Shown here: positions 44,354-54,900 of the stretch, one piece after another
How the letters are laid out: each line of letters opens with the position of its first letter
Position numbering within the stretch: the stretch's first letter is position 1
NCBI GenBank assembly: GCA_949358305.1
Contig: OX442315.1
Span: 35,862,427 to 35,926,426 of the forward strand
Direction: 5' to 3'
DNA length: 64,000 nucleotides
Source of the DNA: Strigamia acuminata
Lineage: Eukaryota > Arthropoda > Chilopoda > Geophilomorpha > Linotaeniidae
Notes under the pieces: model-generated
What the model saw: the letters and a program-made list of their open reading frames with translations, nothing else
The model's database searches: none
Told to the model about the DNA's origin: nothing
Translations under genes and position numbers: made by a program

Positions 44354-44607
44354 ACCGTATTTTATCGATTAAGAGCCGCGGCTCTTATTCGAAACTGCCA
44401 TTTTTGTCAGCAATTACAATTTCGGTTTTTCGTTTCTTACATTTGTTTAATGTAACAAACGAAGTCTGAACGTCACGAACGAAGCGGAAGTTCATCATCC
44501 GTGAGGTTAAATACAGAAACAATACCGTACTTTTGCAAAATACGGTATTCTCGGTGTTTCAGCCACAGCTACTATTCGAGGGCGACTTTTAATCGGTAAA
44601 ATACGGT
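44354..44607. mobile_element. MITE family M, copy 2
   Basis: The ends accgtattttatcgattaag and taatcggtaaaatacggt are inverted repeats. The element is 254 bp. Internal sequence matches copies 1 and 3 in the same orientation. Confidence 0.9.
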
Positions 44608-45991
44608 TGGTGACAAATTTTTATAATTGGCAAATTGATAGATGCTAAAAGGGCCAGTCACAGAGTGGTGCATTTTTCATTTGCTACACAGTTTGGTGCA
44701 CTCGATGGGGCACTAACCTTAACGTGAACAATCAATACCGTTTGACTGATTTAAAAGGAAACCACACGCACTGCACATTATCAATTTGCACTTAATTGGT
44801 CTACAAGGTTCAGGGCTGATCAAATTATACCTTGATGCCAAGTTTGATTTCTACTACCGGTAGGGATGCAGTGAAGAATAAAATCACCGCATACCAAATA
44901 CCAGATAGTTATCGAATATTAAAATTTCCAAATACCGAATAATAATCCAAAAAAAATAGAAAAATTATTAATTTGTCACGGTCCTGACTTTAGACAGTAG
45001 AATTTTTTGAAAATTTGAAGCGCATTTTGCGCCTTTTTCCTAGTTTGAACCCATTTTTATTAGAAATTGTTTTAATTTTCTCAAATTATTTCGTTTTTAC
45101 TAAATTCCAAATTTATTATTTTATTTTATTTATTTTCACCATTTATCTTTAATTTAGCCTTGTTTTTGTTCACCCCTTCCCGACATTCATGAGAATTTTG
45201 CCATAAATTGATGCATTCGCGCTTTGAAAATTTGAATATTTCCCTCTGACCACCTGTTTTTGACCAATTCCCCTTGGAGAATAAACTCGTCTTGAACATG
45301 TGATCAGAGGTGACTTGTTTAACCTAATCACTAAGAATAGAGAGAATAATTTTCGCCTTTGACACAGTCACATCTCCTGTCTCAATGGGGGATTTCAAAG
45401 CATGATTTATAGTGCGTCGCAACGCATATGGCCATTGTGCAGCTCGAATTCTCATGGTTGGCTATTTAACCAGCTCACTTATCATTTGCGTACATTTTAT
45501 AGGAGAAACGGTGTGGACCCACAATTTTCTGGTTATTACAATCCCTGGAAACCCAAAAATTCCCGAAACCATTGTTTAAAGTCGAATACGATGTGACAAC
45601 TTATTAATTTTATTTGATTAATGTTTGAAATTACGGCAATAAATTACAAAATAAGTGAAAACGCTTTACATAGCGTTTACAGTATTTATTTATTTATTAG
45701 TGAAGTGCAGGAAAGCACGAAGACAAAAACAAAACAAGATAGACATTTGTTTACAAATTTTCAGACTTCTTTGCTCGTGGTATTGACGGTTCTCTGACCA
45801 AGCTTCTTGGCAGAGGACACCACCATCTTATAATATATTAACAAAAAGCATTAGAAGTGATTGCACTGTATTATCTATTTATCATTGGTAGCCAATATGT
45901 CGACACTACACTCACCATATTAAAAAGTTTGCATTAAAGCTTATGGTCATGTTTTTTTCAGAACTAACTACAAAATGAAGTCCAAGTGGAC

Positions 45992-47322
45992 ATGGGCTGT
46001 GGACAAAGCAGTTTAGGTTTAAATTCCTTAAAACGAAAGAAGAAAAAATCAAATAAAAATAATTGCAGTTAATTATATACGCGGAATTTATTTTTTTTTT
46101 ATTAATTTTTATTTCACATGGGAAATCAAATATATTTCAGGAAAAGATAACAATGGCAGCCAATCAACGAAAAAGTCATCGAGTGATTTCTACAGTAACA
46201 GAAGCAGTCTGTTAGGGGTAAGAGAAGTTTAGAAAGAATTATATAGAATTTCTATTTGTGGCAGGTATTTTTCTCTTATACAGTAATAATGTTCAGTTTA
46301 ATGTTTAACACCTGCTCTATCTCGTTCACTAAATTGTGAACGCGTTCAAGTTTACGTTCATTTTTCAGATTGCATTTTTCAGATTGTAAAATGTTTTTTG
46401 TTACATTTTGTGGATTGCAGATGACAAAAAAACACTTTTTTTTAGTAAAGCAGTCGTTTTCATCGCTTTCATGGATGTTTCCGTTGTGAAAAGTGACTAG
46501 AAATGAATGTTTTGATGATGAAAACGTCATCTAAACATTTAAACTAACATTTTTGCAATGTTTTCATCATCAAACATGGTAAACGTGAACTTTGTTCAAG
46601 TACCTGCCGCAAACTTTGCATTGAGGTTAAGTCGCGTTAATGTTGTATTTCGATTTCTGTAGGAAGATATCAGTTGTGCAAAAAGAAGAATTGCGAATAA
46701 AATAAGACCGATATCTGGACCTTTGCAGCCTCCTTTGTAAGTATTGGATTTCACATTGAACGCGGTATACTGGAGGTGCTGCAAGTGCAATCAAGTGCGA
46801 GGCTTTTGTGGACTCGCCATGTTTGGAATGCGAGTTGTAATGTATAATATCAGCAATGGCGGATCACCGTCACAAGCGTTGTATTTGCCAAACAGAAACA
46901 AAAAATAAAATTAAAATTTTTAAAGGGTGGGACCTCAAAATCAGGTTGCACTACAGGGCCTCCAAATAATCTGCCACTGATTATTAAATTTATAACAAGT
47001 TATGTTGCAGGCATACTTCTACAAGTCAGTTGAATTTTTTCAAAATGTTGGATGAGAAAATTGCTAATGTAAGTAGAAATCAAATGCGACCTGAAAAAAT
47101 ATCGGTCGTGATGTTATCATTGTGTTATCGTTGTAATTTTAGGGGATAGATTACGCTTCAGAGGCTGAAGAAGATAACGTTAATCGATCAAGGGCTTCGA
47201 GTGCCAGTAAACCGTACCGTAGTCGCAAAGATAGCCGGACCAGCATTCGTAGATGTTCAGTGAGCGGTTCTTTGTCCGATGGAAAAAATCACATTTTCCT
47301 TCGCTCTCCTGTCAATTCATAA
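45992..47322 (+). CDS. C1orf21-like N-myristoylated protein
   Basis: Predicted exons 45992-46067, 46141-46217, 46663-46736, 47011-47068 and 47143-47322 join in phase to 154 aa. The start MGCGQSSL is a classical N-myristoylation plus palmitoylation signal, followed by a basic cluster (KRKKKKSNK), so the protein should sit on membranes. The segment TSQLNFFKMLDEKIANGIDY followed by ASEAEED matches the conserved end of vertebrate C1orf21 (SQQEFFRMLDEKIEKGRDY then CSEEED). The arthropod-side protein continues about 50 residues further with a Ser/Arg-rich tail. The molecular role of C1orf21 is not established. The weakest point is the first exon, chosen for its myristoylation signal and matching phase. 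Confidence 0.8.
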
Positions 47323-47349
47323 CATTTTTTCATAAAATTATTCGAAATG

Positions 47350-47960
47350 TTCATAATTTAACCAGTGTTCATTGATTTGGCGCAAGGATTCAGTACTTTT
47401 TCAACAAATACCACATGATACGATTTTCTAAGCTCGATGAAATAATTTCGTCATCTTTCATACCTTTTAATCTGATTGTTTCTATTTTTAAAGTATTATG
47501 TAATAATGAATAGATAGAGCAATATGCTGGAACTAATTATTGTATTTTAAAAAGAAGTGCACATAAATTTTAGATAATATTTTGTGTTTGGTCAATTTGG
47601 TCTCGTACGGCCAATCGTGGTTTGTTTCTTTCATCAAAACTCTTAAAATCTCGAGTAAAATCTGGTTTTATCTTTCGCCTTTGAAAATGGTAATACGACC
47701 TCTGGCGGCGACTATTGCAACTGCTGTCCAATACATAAAATGGCGTCGAAACGTGGTTGGGAAAAGGATACGGAAGAAATCAACGATGAACACCCGTCGA
47801 AGAACCGAATTGTGAACTTTAGAAGCCAAGATAAAAGGCTGTTAGTTGTTTTGGAAAATGCCAGCTTAGAATCCGTCAAGGTATTTTATTAAATTTGCAT
47901 AAAATAGTTGAGAAATCTGCTAAAAACGTTTTATTATTTACACACAGGACTCTGCTACGG
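47350..47960 (+). pseudogene. EMG1 promoter and exon 1 duplicate
   Basis: 47380-47940 matches 50244-50775, covering upstream DNA, the ATG exon (47740-47880, matching 50569-50709) and the start of intron 1 with a kept cacacag acceptor. The exon is open: 47 codons, with changes such as Trp for Arg at residue 7. Past the acceptor the DNA is unrelated and gives a stop after about 11 codons. It may be transcribed from a copied promoter but cannot make the methyltransferase. Confidence 0.88.
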
Positions 47961-48480
47961 CAGAGTTTACAATTACGTCATGATGAGGTCACACCCGTTC
48001 GAAAACGAGGCTAAGGGGTATAAACAAACACATTTTTTAGAAAATCACCACATACTGTCAATGCTAGAATCAACTCGTGACCACATAGTCGCTCTTTCCG
48101 ACTGAGGGAGAGCGTTATTCAAATGGTTATGCGACCTGAAGTTGGTATGGTCCACCAGCGCCGAACATGAACCCCCAATCCCAACCGGGAATGAGACATT
48201 TTATTTAAACGAAAGTGACAACCCCGTATGCATGACGTCTCATCCTCATCTTCCGCCACCGAAACAGACAACGATTTATTCAGAAATCACTACTTTTTAT
48301 CCGTACCTGAATATGTCAGTAGAAACTCGGGATTACATGGTGGCTCTTTCTGACCAAGGGAAATCTTTTTTCCTTTGGTTAGAGGAAAGGATACAAACCA
48401 ACGTTCAATGAAGTTATTGAAAATATTTGAAGAGATAATGTAATGTCAGTTACATTTTGATGATGATTTACAATAAAATT
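47961..48480 (+). pseudogene. unknown fragment with repeated ALSD-G motif
   Basis: The frame reads ESTRDHIVALSD, then a stop, then GRALFKWL; 250 bp on it reads VETRDYMVALSDQGKSFFLW and ends in TAA at about 48411. The two motifs are clearly related to each other. If the internal TGA is damage, the piece is a decayed domain pair; no family was recognised. An AATAAA occurs near 48472. Confidence 0.4.
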
Positions 48481-49121
48481 TGAATAAAAAAGTACAAAAT
48501 ATGTTTTTAATTTAACGGGTGTGCTGCAGTGAAGCACCGGGGCGCATGTTCAAAATTCGCAAACTTGGTTTATATAGGCTTTTATTTTATTTTAATTTAT
48601 TTTGTTTTATTTTATCATAACGTTGTTGAAATGTTTTTTTTTGCCACGATCACGGCAATCACGAAACAATCTGCGGTATTAGACATTGAATTCATTTATT
48701 TATTCTTTTTTTTGCAAATTTTTATATGTATTTATTTATTCAACTCATATCTTTAGTTCATTTGTTAATTCGTTTGATGTTGGTTTTATAGAAAAGGTTT
48801 TAATCATTCCCATAATTAAGCTCATGCAAACAATCCAAACAATTTAAATTATTGGAAAAAAATATTATATGTATATGTATATATTTATTTATGTAGTTTG
48901 GAGGTGGTTAACGAGGCATTAAGGTATTCAGAGGTGTTCAGGGTGACCAAAACAAAATACATTATCAATAAATGCAAATTACATCACAAAGAAATTATTA
49001 ATCTCATAATTCGCAGAGAAAATGCAAAAGAGTGGAATAGAAATTGCCAACAACTTGCCGAGGTACTATTCGTCAGCCAAAAGACGAAAGAAAAACAGAA
49101 AATATGAATTAACGAATTTCG

Positions 49122-49310
49122 CTAGAGTTGTTCGACTTGTTTTGCACTTTTGTCAATGATGTAATATTTACCGTCTAGCTTCCGTTTTGCCATATACACA
49201 ACTTGTCCTTCTGGATTTATGATTTTTGCGACTTTGTCGTCAAACAATACTTTGTATCCTTCGTCGGTGATCTTCCCAACAGACATAACATTCACTCGAA
49301 AATCCTGCAC
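49122..49310 (-). mobile_element. Ty1/copia pol fragment
   Basis: On minus the frame reads NVMSVGKITDEGYKVLFDDK, then INPEGQVVYMAKRKLDGKYY. This is the segment between protease and integrase (GAG-pre-integrase domain) of copia polyproteins, whose usual form is LLSVGKLTEKGY...F. It is about 60 residues of a polyprotein of well over 1000, so a dead remnant. Confidence 0.8.
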
Positions 49311-49556
49311 GAGTTTTGAGAAAAAAGGTCTGAAACATTAGTCTACTCAGCATTGTAACTCAGCTTTGTAATCTAAAACTATTGAGGCAACCAAGCTAAT
49401 CCTCAATTAGGACACTTTATTCGGTGTAAGTGGAAGAGAGGAAAAGAAAGGAAATAATTTATTTTGGAAATACATTCCAACATGATAGTTTTAGGTTACA
49501 AAGCTGACGGTGAGTAGACAACGTTTCAAACCTTTTTTTCTCAAAACTTTTTAGTA
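49311..49556. repeat. inverted repeat, about 68-bp arms
   Basis: 49311-49380 (ttttgagaaaaaaggtctga ... ttgtaatctaaaac) pairs with 49486-49556 (gttttaggttacaaagctga ... tttctcaaaact). It touches the copia fragment, so the two may belong to one rearranged insertion. Confidence 0.75.
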
Positions 49557-50568
49557 AGAAATAATTTTTTTAAGAACAGTTCTAGACTAATTGGATGATG
49601 CTCTACAACTTTCTAATTCACTTTTTTGCTCTAACTGTCACGGTTCTCGAGTTACAATATGGATGACCTTGAAGATGACCTCAGAGGTCAAATTTGATGT
49701 CATAATTGGATTTCCCCCGACATACTACCTTAACAATCATTTTGCTGAATCAACATCTAGAACAGTTTGGGAATTATTTACTGTGAACCAGACTTTCTGC
49801 ACCACCCTGTATTCTCAACACCATTATATACTTCTCTTTTTTAATTGATAAATACTGAGATCACTGATTTCTATGGTGAATAAGAGCGGATGGATCAATA
49901 AGCAGAAATGCTGAATTAGAAAAAACATCTGCTTGATCTCACAAACATCTACTATTTGTATATACTTACACTAAACAATAAAACACTTTTCCTAGTTCTG
50001 TACTTTAGAATTTTTTTGTTATTTAACAACACAAAAAATTCAATTGCATAAAACTGTGTCAAGAATCTTACCTCCTATGGCTATACTGTATAATAATGCT
50101 TAAAAGGGTCATGAGAATAAAATTAAATGCTATGGTCAAGGTGATTTATGTTTACATTGAAAAACAATTATTATTCTCTAATTGGCATTTAAATAAGATA
50201 CTAAATGTTTTATTCCATACAAATCCACGCCCACTATTGATATGGTACTTTTTCAACAAATACCACATGATACGATTTTCTATGCTCTTTGAAACAATTT
50301 CTTCATCTTGCACTTTCATACCTTTTAATCTGAGCATTGGCTGATTGTTTCTATTTTTAAAATATTATGTAATAATAAATAGATAGAGCAATATGCTGGA
50401 ACTAATTATTGTATTCTAAAAAGAGGTGCACATAAATTTTAGATAACATTTTGTGTTTGTTTCTTTCAAAATTCCTAAAATCTGGTTTTGTCTTTCACCT
50501 TTGAAAATGGTGCTACGACCTATACGACCTCTGGCGGTGACTATTGCAATTGCTGTCCAATACATAAA

Positions 50569-51472
50569 ATGGCGTCAAAGCGTGGTCGCGAAGAGGATAC
50601 CGAAGAAATCAACGAAGAACACCCGTCGAAGAACCGAATTGTGAACTTCAGAAGCCAAGATAAAAGGCTGTTAGTTGTTTTGGAAAATGCCAGCTTAGAA
50701 TCCGTCAAGGTATTTTATTAAATTTGAATAAAATGGTTGAGAAATCTGCTAAACACGTTTTATTATTTACACACAGGTTGGAAAAACGTACGAACTTCTC
50801 AACTGCGATGACCACAAAGGACAATTAAAAAAACTGAACCGAAGTCCTGGTGAATGCAGGCCGGATATCGTCCATCAGGTAATTTTCATTTAATTCTCAC
50901 AAAATAATCATAATAATTTTTAAATTTAATTTCAGTGTTTACTGATGTTAATGGACAGTCCGTTAAACCGGGCCAGCCAACTCCAAGTTTATATTCACAC
51001 CAGTAAGAACGTACTGATCGAAATTCATCCGCAAACCAGGATACCACGAACGTTTAAACGATTTGCAGGCTTAATGGGTTCGTTTTCACACTTTTCCGTG
51101 TATTTTTGTCGTTTTTTCCTGATTTTAACGTCGAATTTTTATTGTTTAGTTCAATTACTGGACAAATTTGGTATCAGAGCGGCGGACGGTCCTCACAAAT
51201 TATTAAAAGTCATTAAAAATCCCGTGAGTAATTATTTACCGGCGGGGTGCAAGAAGTATTCGACATCTTTTCACGCTAAACGCACCGTTAGGCCTCGCGA
51301 TTTGGTTCATTCGGACGAGCCGTGTGTTTTCGTCATCGGAGCAATGGCGCATGGGAAAGTAAATGTTGATTATACGGAGGAAGAGGTTTCTATCAGCGAA
51401 TATCCATTATCGGCTGCGTTAACGTGTGCTAAAATATGTTCGGCATTTGAAGAAGTGTGGGGAATTCATTAA
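50569..51472 (+). CDS. EMG1: EMG1/NEP1 rRNA pseudouridine N1-methyltransferase
   Basis: EMG1 is a SPOUT-class enzyme that methylates a pseudouridine of 18S rRNA and is needed for small-subunit assembly in the nucleolus. Exons 50569-50709, 50777-50878, 50936-51077 and 51150-51472 give 235 aa (human 244). Family blocks: [49 protein letters not shown] [61 protein letters not shown] and [20 protein letters not shown], covering the knot and S-adenosylmethionine site. AATAAA overlaps the stop codon. Its exon 1 and promoter are duplicated upstream at 47.4-47.9 kb. Intact. Confidence 0.97.
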
Positions 51473-51906
51473 TAAATCATTTAGAATTTTATTTATCTCT
51501 TTATGAAATATCTTTTTGAATAAAAAGTGAAGTTTGTGTACCATATGTTTTTAAATAAAATGAGTCTAATTCGTGCCACGAGATGGCGTGAAATGAAATA
51601 TGGCGGCCATTTTTTAAGAAAATTATTTGAGTTATTTAAGAAATTTAGTTAAATTTAGTTTCTTGTTTTAGGAATATAAAAAATTCTTTATTTTAAAACT
51701 TTCTCGAATAAAAAAGACTAAAATAAATATTTTTTATTATGGTGATTGTGGAATGTGGATGGTGTCGTGGGCGAAGTGTCCGGTTGACCTACACCTATGG
51801 AATTTGAGCGAGAACGTCACGTGGTCAATCACAACTTTTGATTTTATTTTCGGTTACTTTTTAGCAGTTCATCGTACACCAGTAATAAAAGTACGGCAAT
51901 ATAAAA

Positions 51907-54900
51907 ATGAACTCACCCTTCCAGCACAAACACTTTTCGACAGATTTAAATGATCGGTAAATATTCATGGGGTTTTGGTTTTTTCAATCGATTTTATAAT
52001 TCCGTTTTATTTTATTGCACTAAAAACTTGTTATAGCGAAAACGTGAAACGATCCAAGTAAGTTTCGATAAAAAATGAAGTTTCCAACTAAGTTTTAAAT
52101 TAATTTACCGAATTGATGTTAATTTTTAATGCTTGGAATAGTAACTACGGGAATAAAAGGACGAAAAACGAAGTGTACGACGAAAATGGAAGAGTTCATA
52201 AATTAAAAGAGTTATCTGTCGTGTTGACGGATTGGTAAATATAATATTTAACACTTATCGACTATATTGATTTAATTACGGTAATTAATTTCTACTTTAT
52301 TCTTATATTTTAGTGATAATCCTTCGAAGAAGAAATTGAAAAAAGATTCAGATATCAATGTTGTTGAAGATGATTTGAAGAAATTAAATAATCCGTCGAA
52401 GGATGTATCAATAGTTTTGGAAGATTGGTGTGTTTGTTTAATGGACATGAGCATCTCGCCTGAGAAAATTTTCTGTCAAAATGAATAAATATCAAATATT
52501 AATGAACTCGAGTTCATATTAATTATACGATTTATGTGACAAAACATAAAGTAATTTGAATATTAATATCTTTGTGTCAAAAGAGGTTTTCCAATTTTTT
52601 TTTCTATTTTTTTTAAACAATAATTTCCGTTTATTTTTCCAGAAATTAAGATACTTTATTGTTTGTATTTAATTTGCTTTGTTGGACTGCAAATCCAATT
52701 ATCTAATTCTTTATTTGATCTATTTATTTGAGCTATTTGATGCATGATTTAGACAGTATTTTAAACAACAGAGGTTGTTTCAAAGCTGTTTAACTGCAAT
52801 AAATTTAAACACGTGATAATTAATTTTATTTATTACTTTATTTTTTTCTAGTATGAAAGCCACGAGTCAATCTAATGAAGTTTTGCTGAATTCTAACGGA
52901 TTATCTCCCACTGAACCAACGGTTAAATTTCAAAAGAGGTATGCGACTGTCTTGATTCATATTTCACTAGATACATTCAATTTGTGAACTGTAGATGTGC
53001 GTTTTATAATATGACATTTTTCGAGCGAAGTATGAAATTTTTCGAGCGAAGTATAAAATTTTTCGAGCGAAGTATGAAATTTTTCGAGTGAAATGTGTAA
53101 TTTTTCGAGTGAAATGTGTAATTTTTCGAGTAAAATATGAAATTTTTTGAGTGAAGTATGAATATTTTACAGAAAACTCTGAATTTTTACTGTAAAATAT
53201 GAATTTTTTTGACAGAAAACTGAATTTTTTCAGTAGTTTATGAAACTGTTGGAAGAAAATTTGTTTTTTTTTAGAAAAAAACATTGAATTCTTTTGGTGT
53301 TTGGACGAAAACACCACCAATACAATTCATAAATCTTATTTTATTAAATACTTATAATTTTATTCTGAAAACAGTTCCACCAAACGAGATGTTAATGATT
53401 TCGTGAATCGTCCTAAACGATGCACACAATGCGCTCAATTCATAACAAACAAACTCATCACACTGCCAGAAGATGACGATGAAGTAAATAACTCCAATAT
53501 ATCATCCATAAATTTTTTTTATTAAATTATTTCATCTTCTAGATCGATGAAGAAACGGCGCTTCAAACTGCCACGCTGTTCATCGATGGCGTCGACCCCG
53601 ATAAATACTACAAACTCACCAACTTCACCGTGCACGACAAATTCAATCACGTTTGTGCATTTGACACGGGTTTAATCGAAAAAGGAAAACGACTTTACGT
53701 CGTCGGTTACATCAAACCCGTCTGGGACGAGGGTTTGGACGACCTTAACGGCGTTAGAGCTTCATTAGGTCCCATTTGTCAGTGGTGGGTCGCGGGATTC
53801 GACGGTGGCAAGCATGTACTAGTCGGCATTTCCACCGAAGCTGCCCATTACTATTTAAAGAAGCCGAGCGAAGTCTACGAGCCGACGATGAAAGTTGTCA
53901 TTGAGAAAACGTATTTGGCGAAATTGGTCATTGAGTTTCTGGAGAATAAAGAAGACACGACTTATGAAAATTTGGTTCATTATTTGGAGGTAGTGTTTTA
54001 ATTTTATTTGTTTTATTAAACTTTTGGTTGATTTTGTATGTTTTTTTCTTTTAGGATGTTGATTCGCTCGAAGGTTACGAGAAATTGAGTGAAGATAAGT
54101 TGTTGTATTACGCGCAGTTTGTGATCGAACAGATTGAGACTTACGATTCGGCCGCTGATGACGATGAAAGTGCATTGATTCAGACCGAGTGTATGAAACA
54201 GCTGATTGAGTTAACGGGCATTTCAACGGAAGAAAAGTATGTTTTTGCTACTGGGGGTAAAGGAGGAAATATTTATCACAAATTCATTATTTTTCGACAA
54301 ATTTTTTTTCTTAATTTTGGTAAAATTTGTGAAAAAATTTTCAATTTTGCCAAAATTTATCAAAATTTATCAAAATTTATCAATATTTATCAAAATCTAT
54401 CAAAATTAATCAAAATCTATCAAAATTTATCAAAGTTTGACAAAATTAATCATAAGTTTTTGAATTTTATTGGAATTTATCTAAAATTTGGAAAAAATTG
54501 TACATAAATTATCATTTTCATTTGAATTATTCGATTCAAATAATTATTAAAGGGGCCCACCGCACATTTTGACTTCAGAAATTATATTTTAATCGTTTTT
54601 CGTTAACTGTTTTTAGGTCAAGATCAAATTGCGTTATTAGGACCACAAATAAAGAACCAAGGAAGGGCATTGTTGCTTTAACACCAACTACAACTCCGAT
54701 TGTTCGAAATGTATTCAGTAATTGTACCAACGAGAACATTGAGGTTTTTAAATGGTTATTTATTTATTCATGCAGCCAGTAATTCATTTCATTTCATTTC
54801 AGGACGAATATCAAACCGTTGAAATAATAAATCGGAGTCCAATCAATACACGCAACAGAATCAATTTAGAGCCTCCTCATTGTAAATGGATCGGAAGTGG

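Larger units (their letters stand above)
38666..45991. other. 7.3-kb stretch without recognised coding exon
   Basis: It holds several transposon remnants, listed separately, and AT-rich unique DNA. A CAG|GTAAGA donor at about 39229 and a ttttttcag acceptor at 45960 could bound a long 5' intron of the C1orf21-like gene, with a non-coding first exon near 38.9-39.2 kb, head-to-head with the ATP synthase gene. This is inference. Frames at 42601-42888, 44025-44249 and 45402-45596 lack further support. Confidence 0.5.
48481..50240. other. intergenic with transposon scraps
   Basis: It is AT-rich. It holds a copia-type fragment and an inverted repeat, listed separately. An open frame at 48898-49107 (plus) has coding-like composition but no partner. 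The remainder gives no support for a gene. Confidence 0.5.

Noticed and set aside
54085..54507. 140-codon ORF continuing past DNMT1 exon 8
   Set aside because: Only the first 50 codons are RFTS; the rest is an intronic short tandem repeat after a GT donor.
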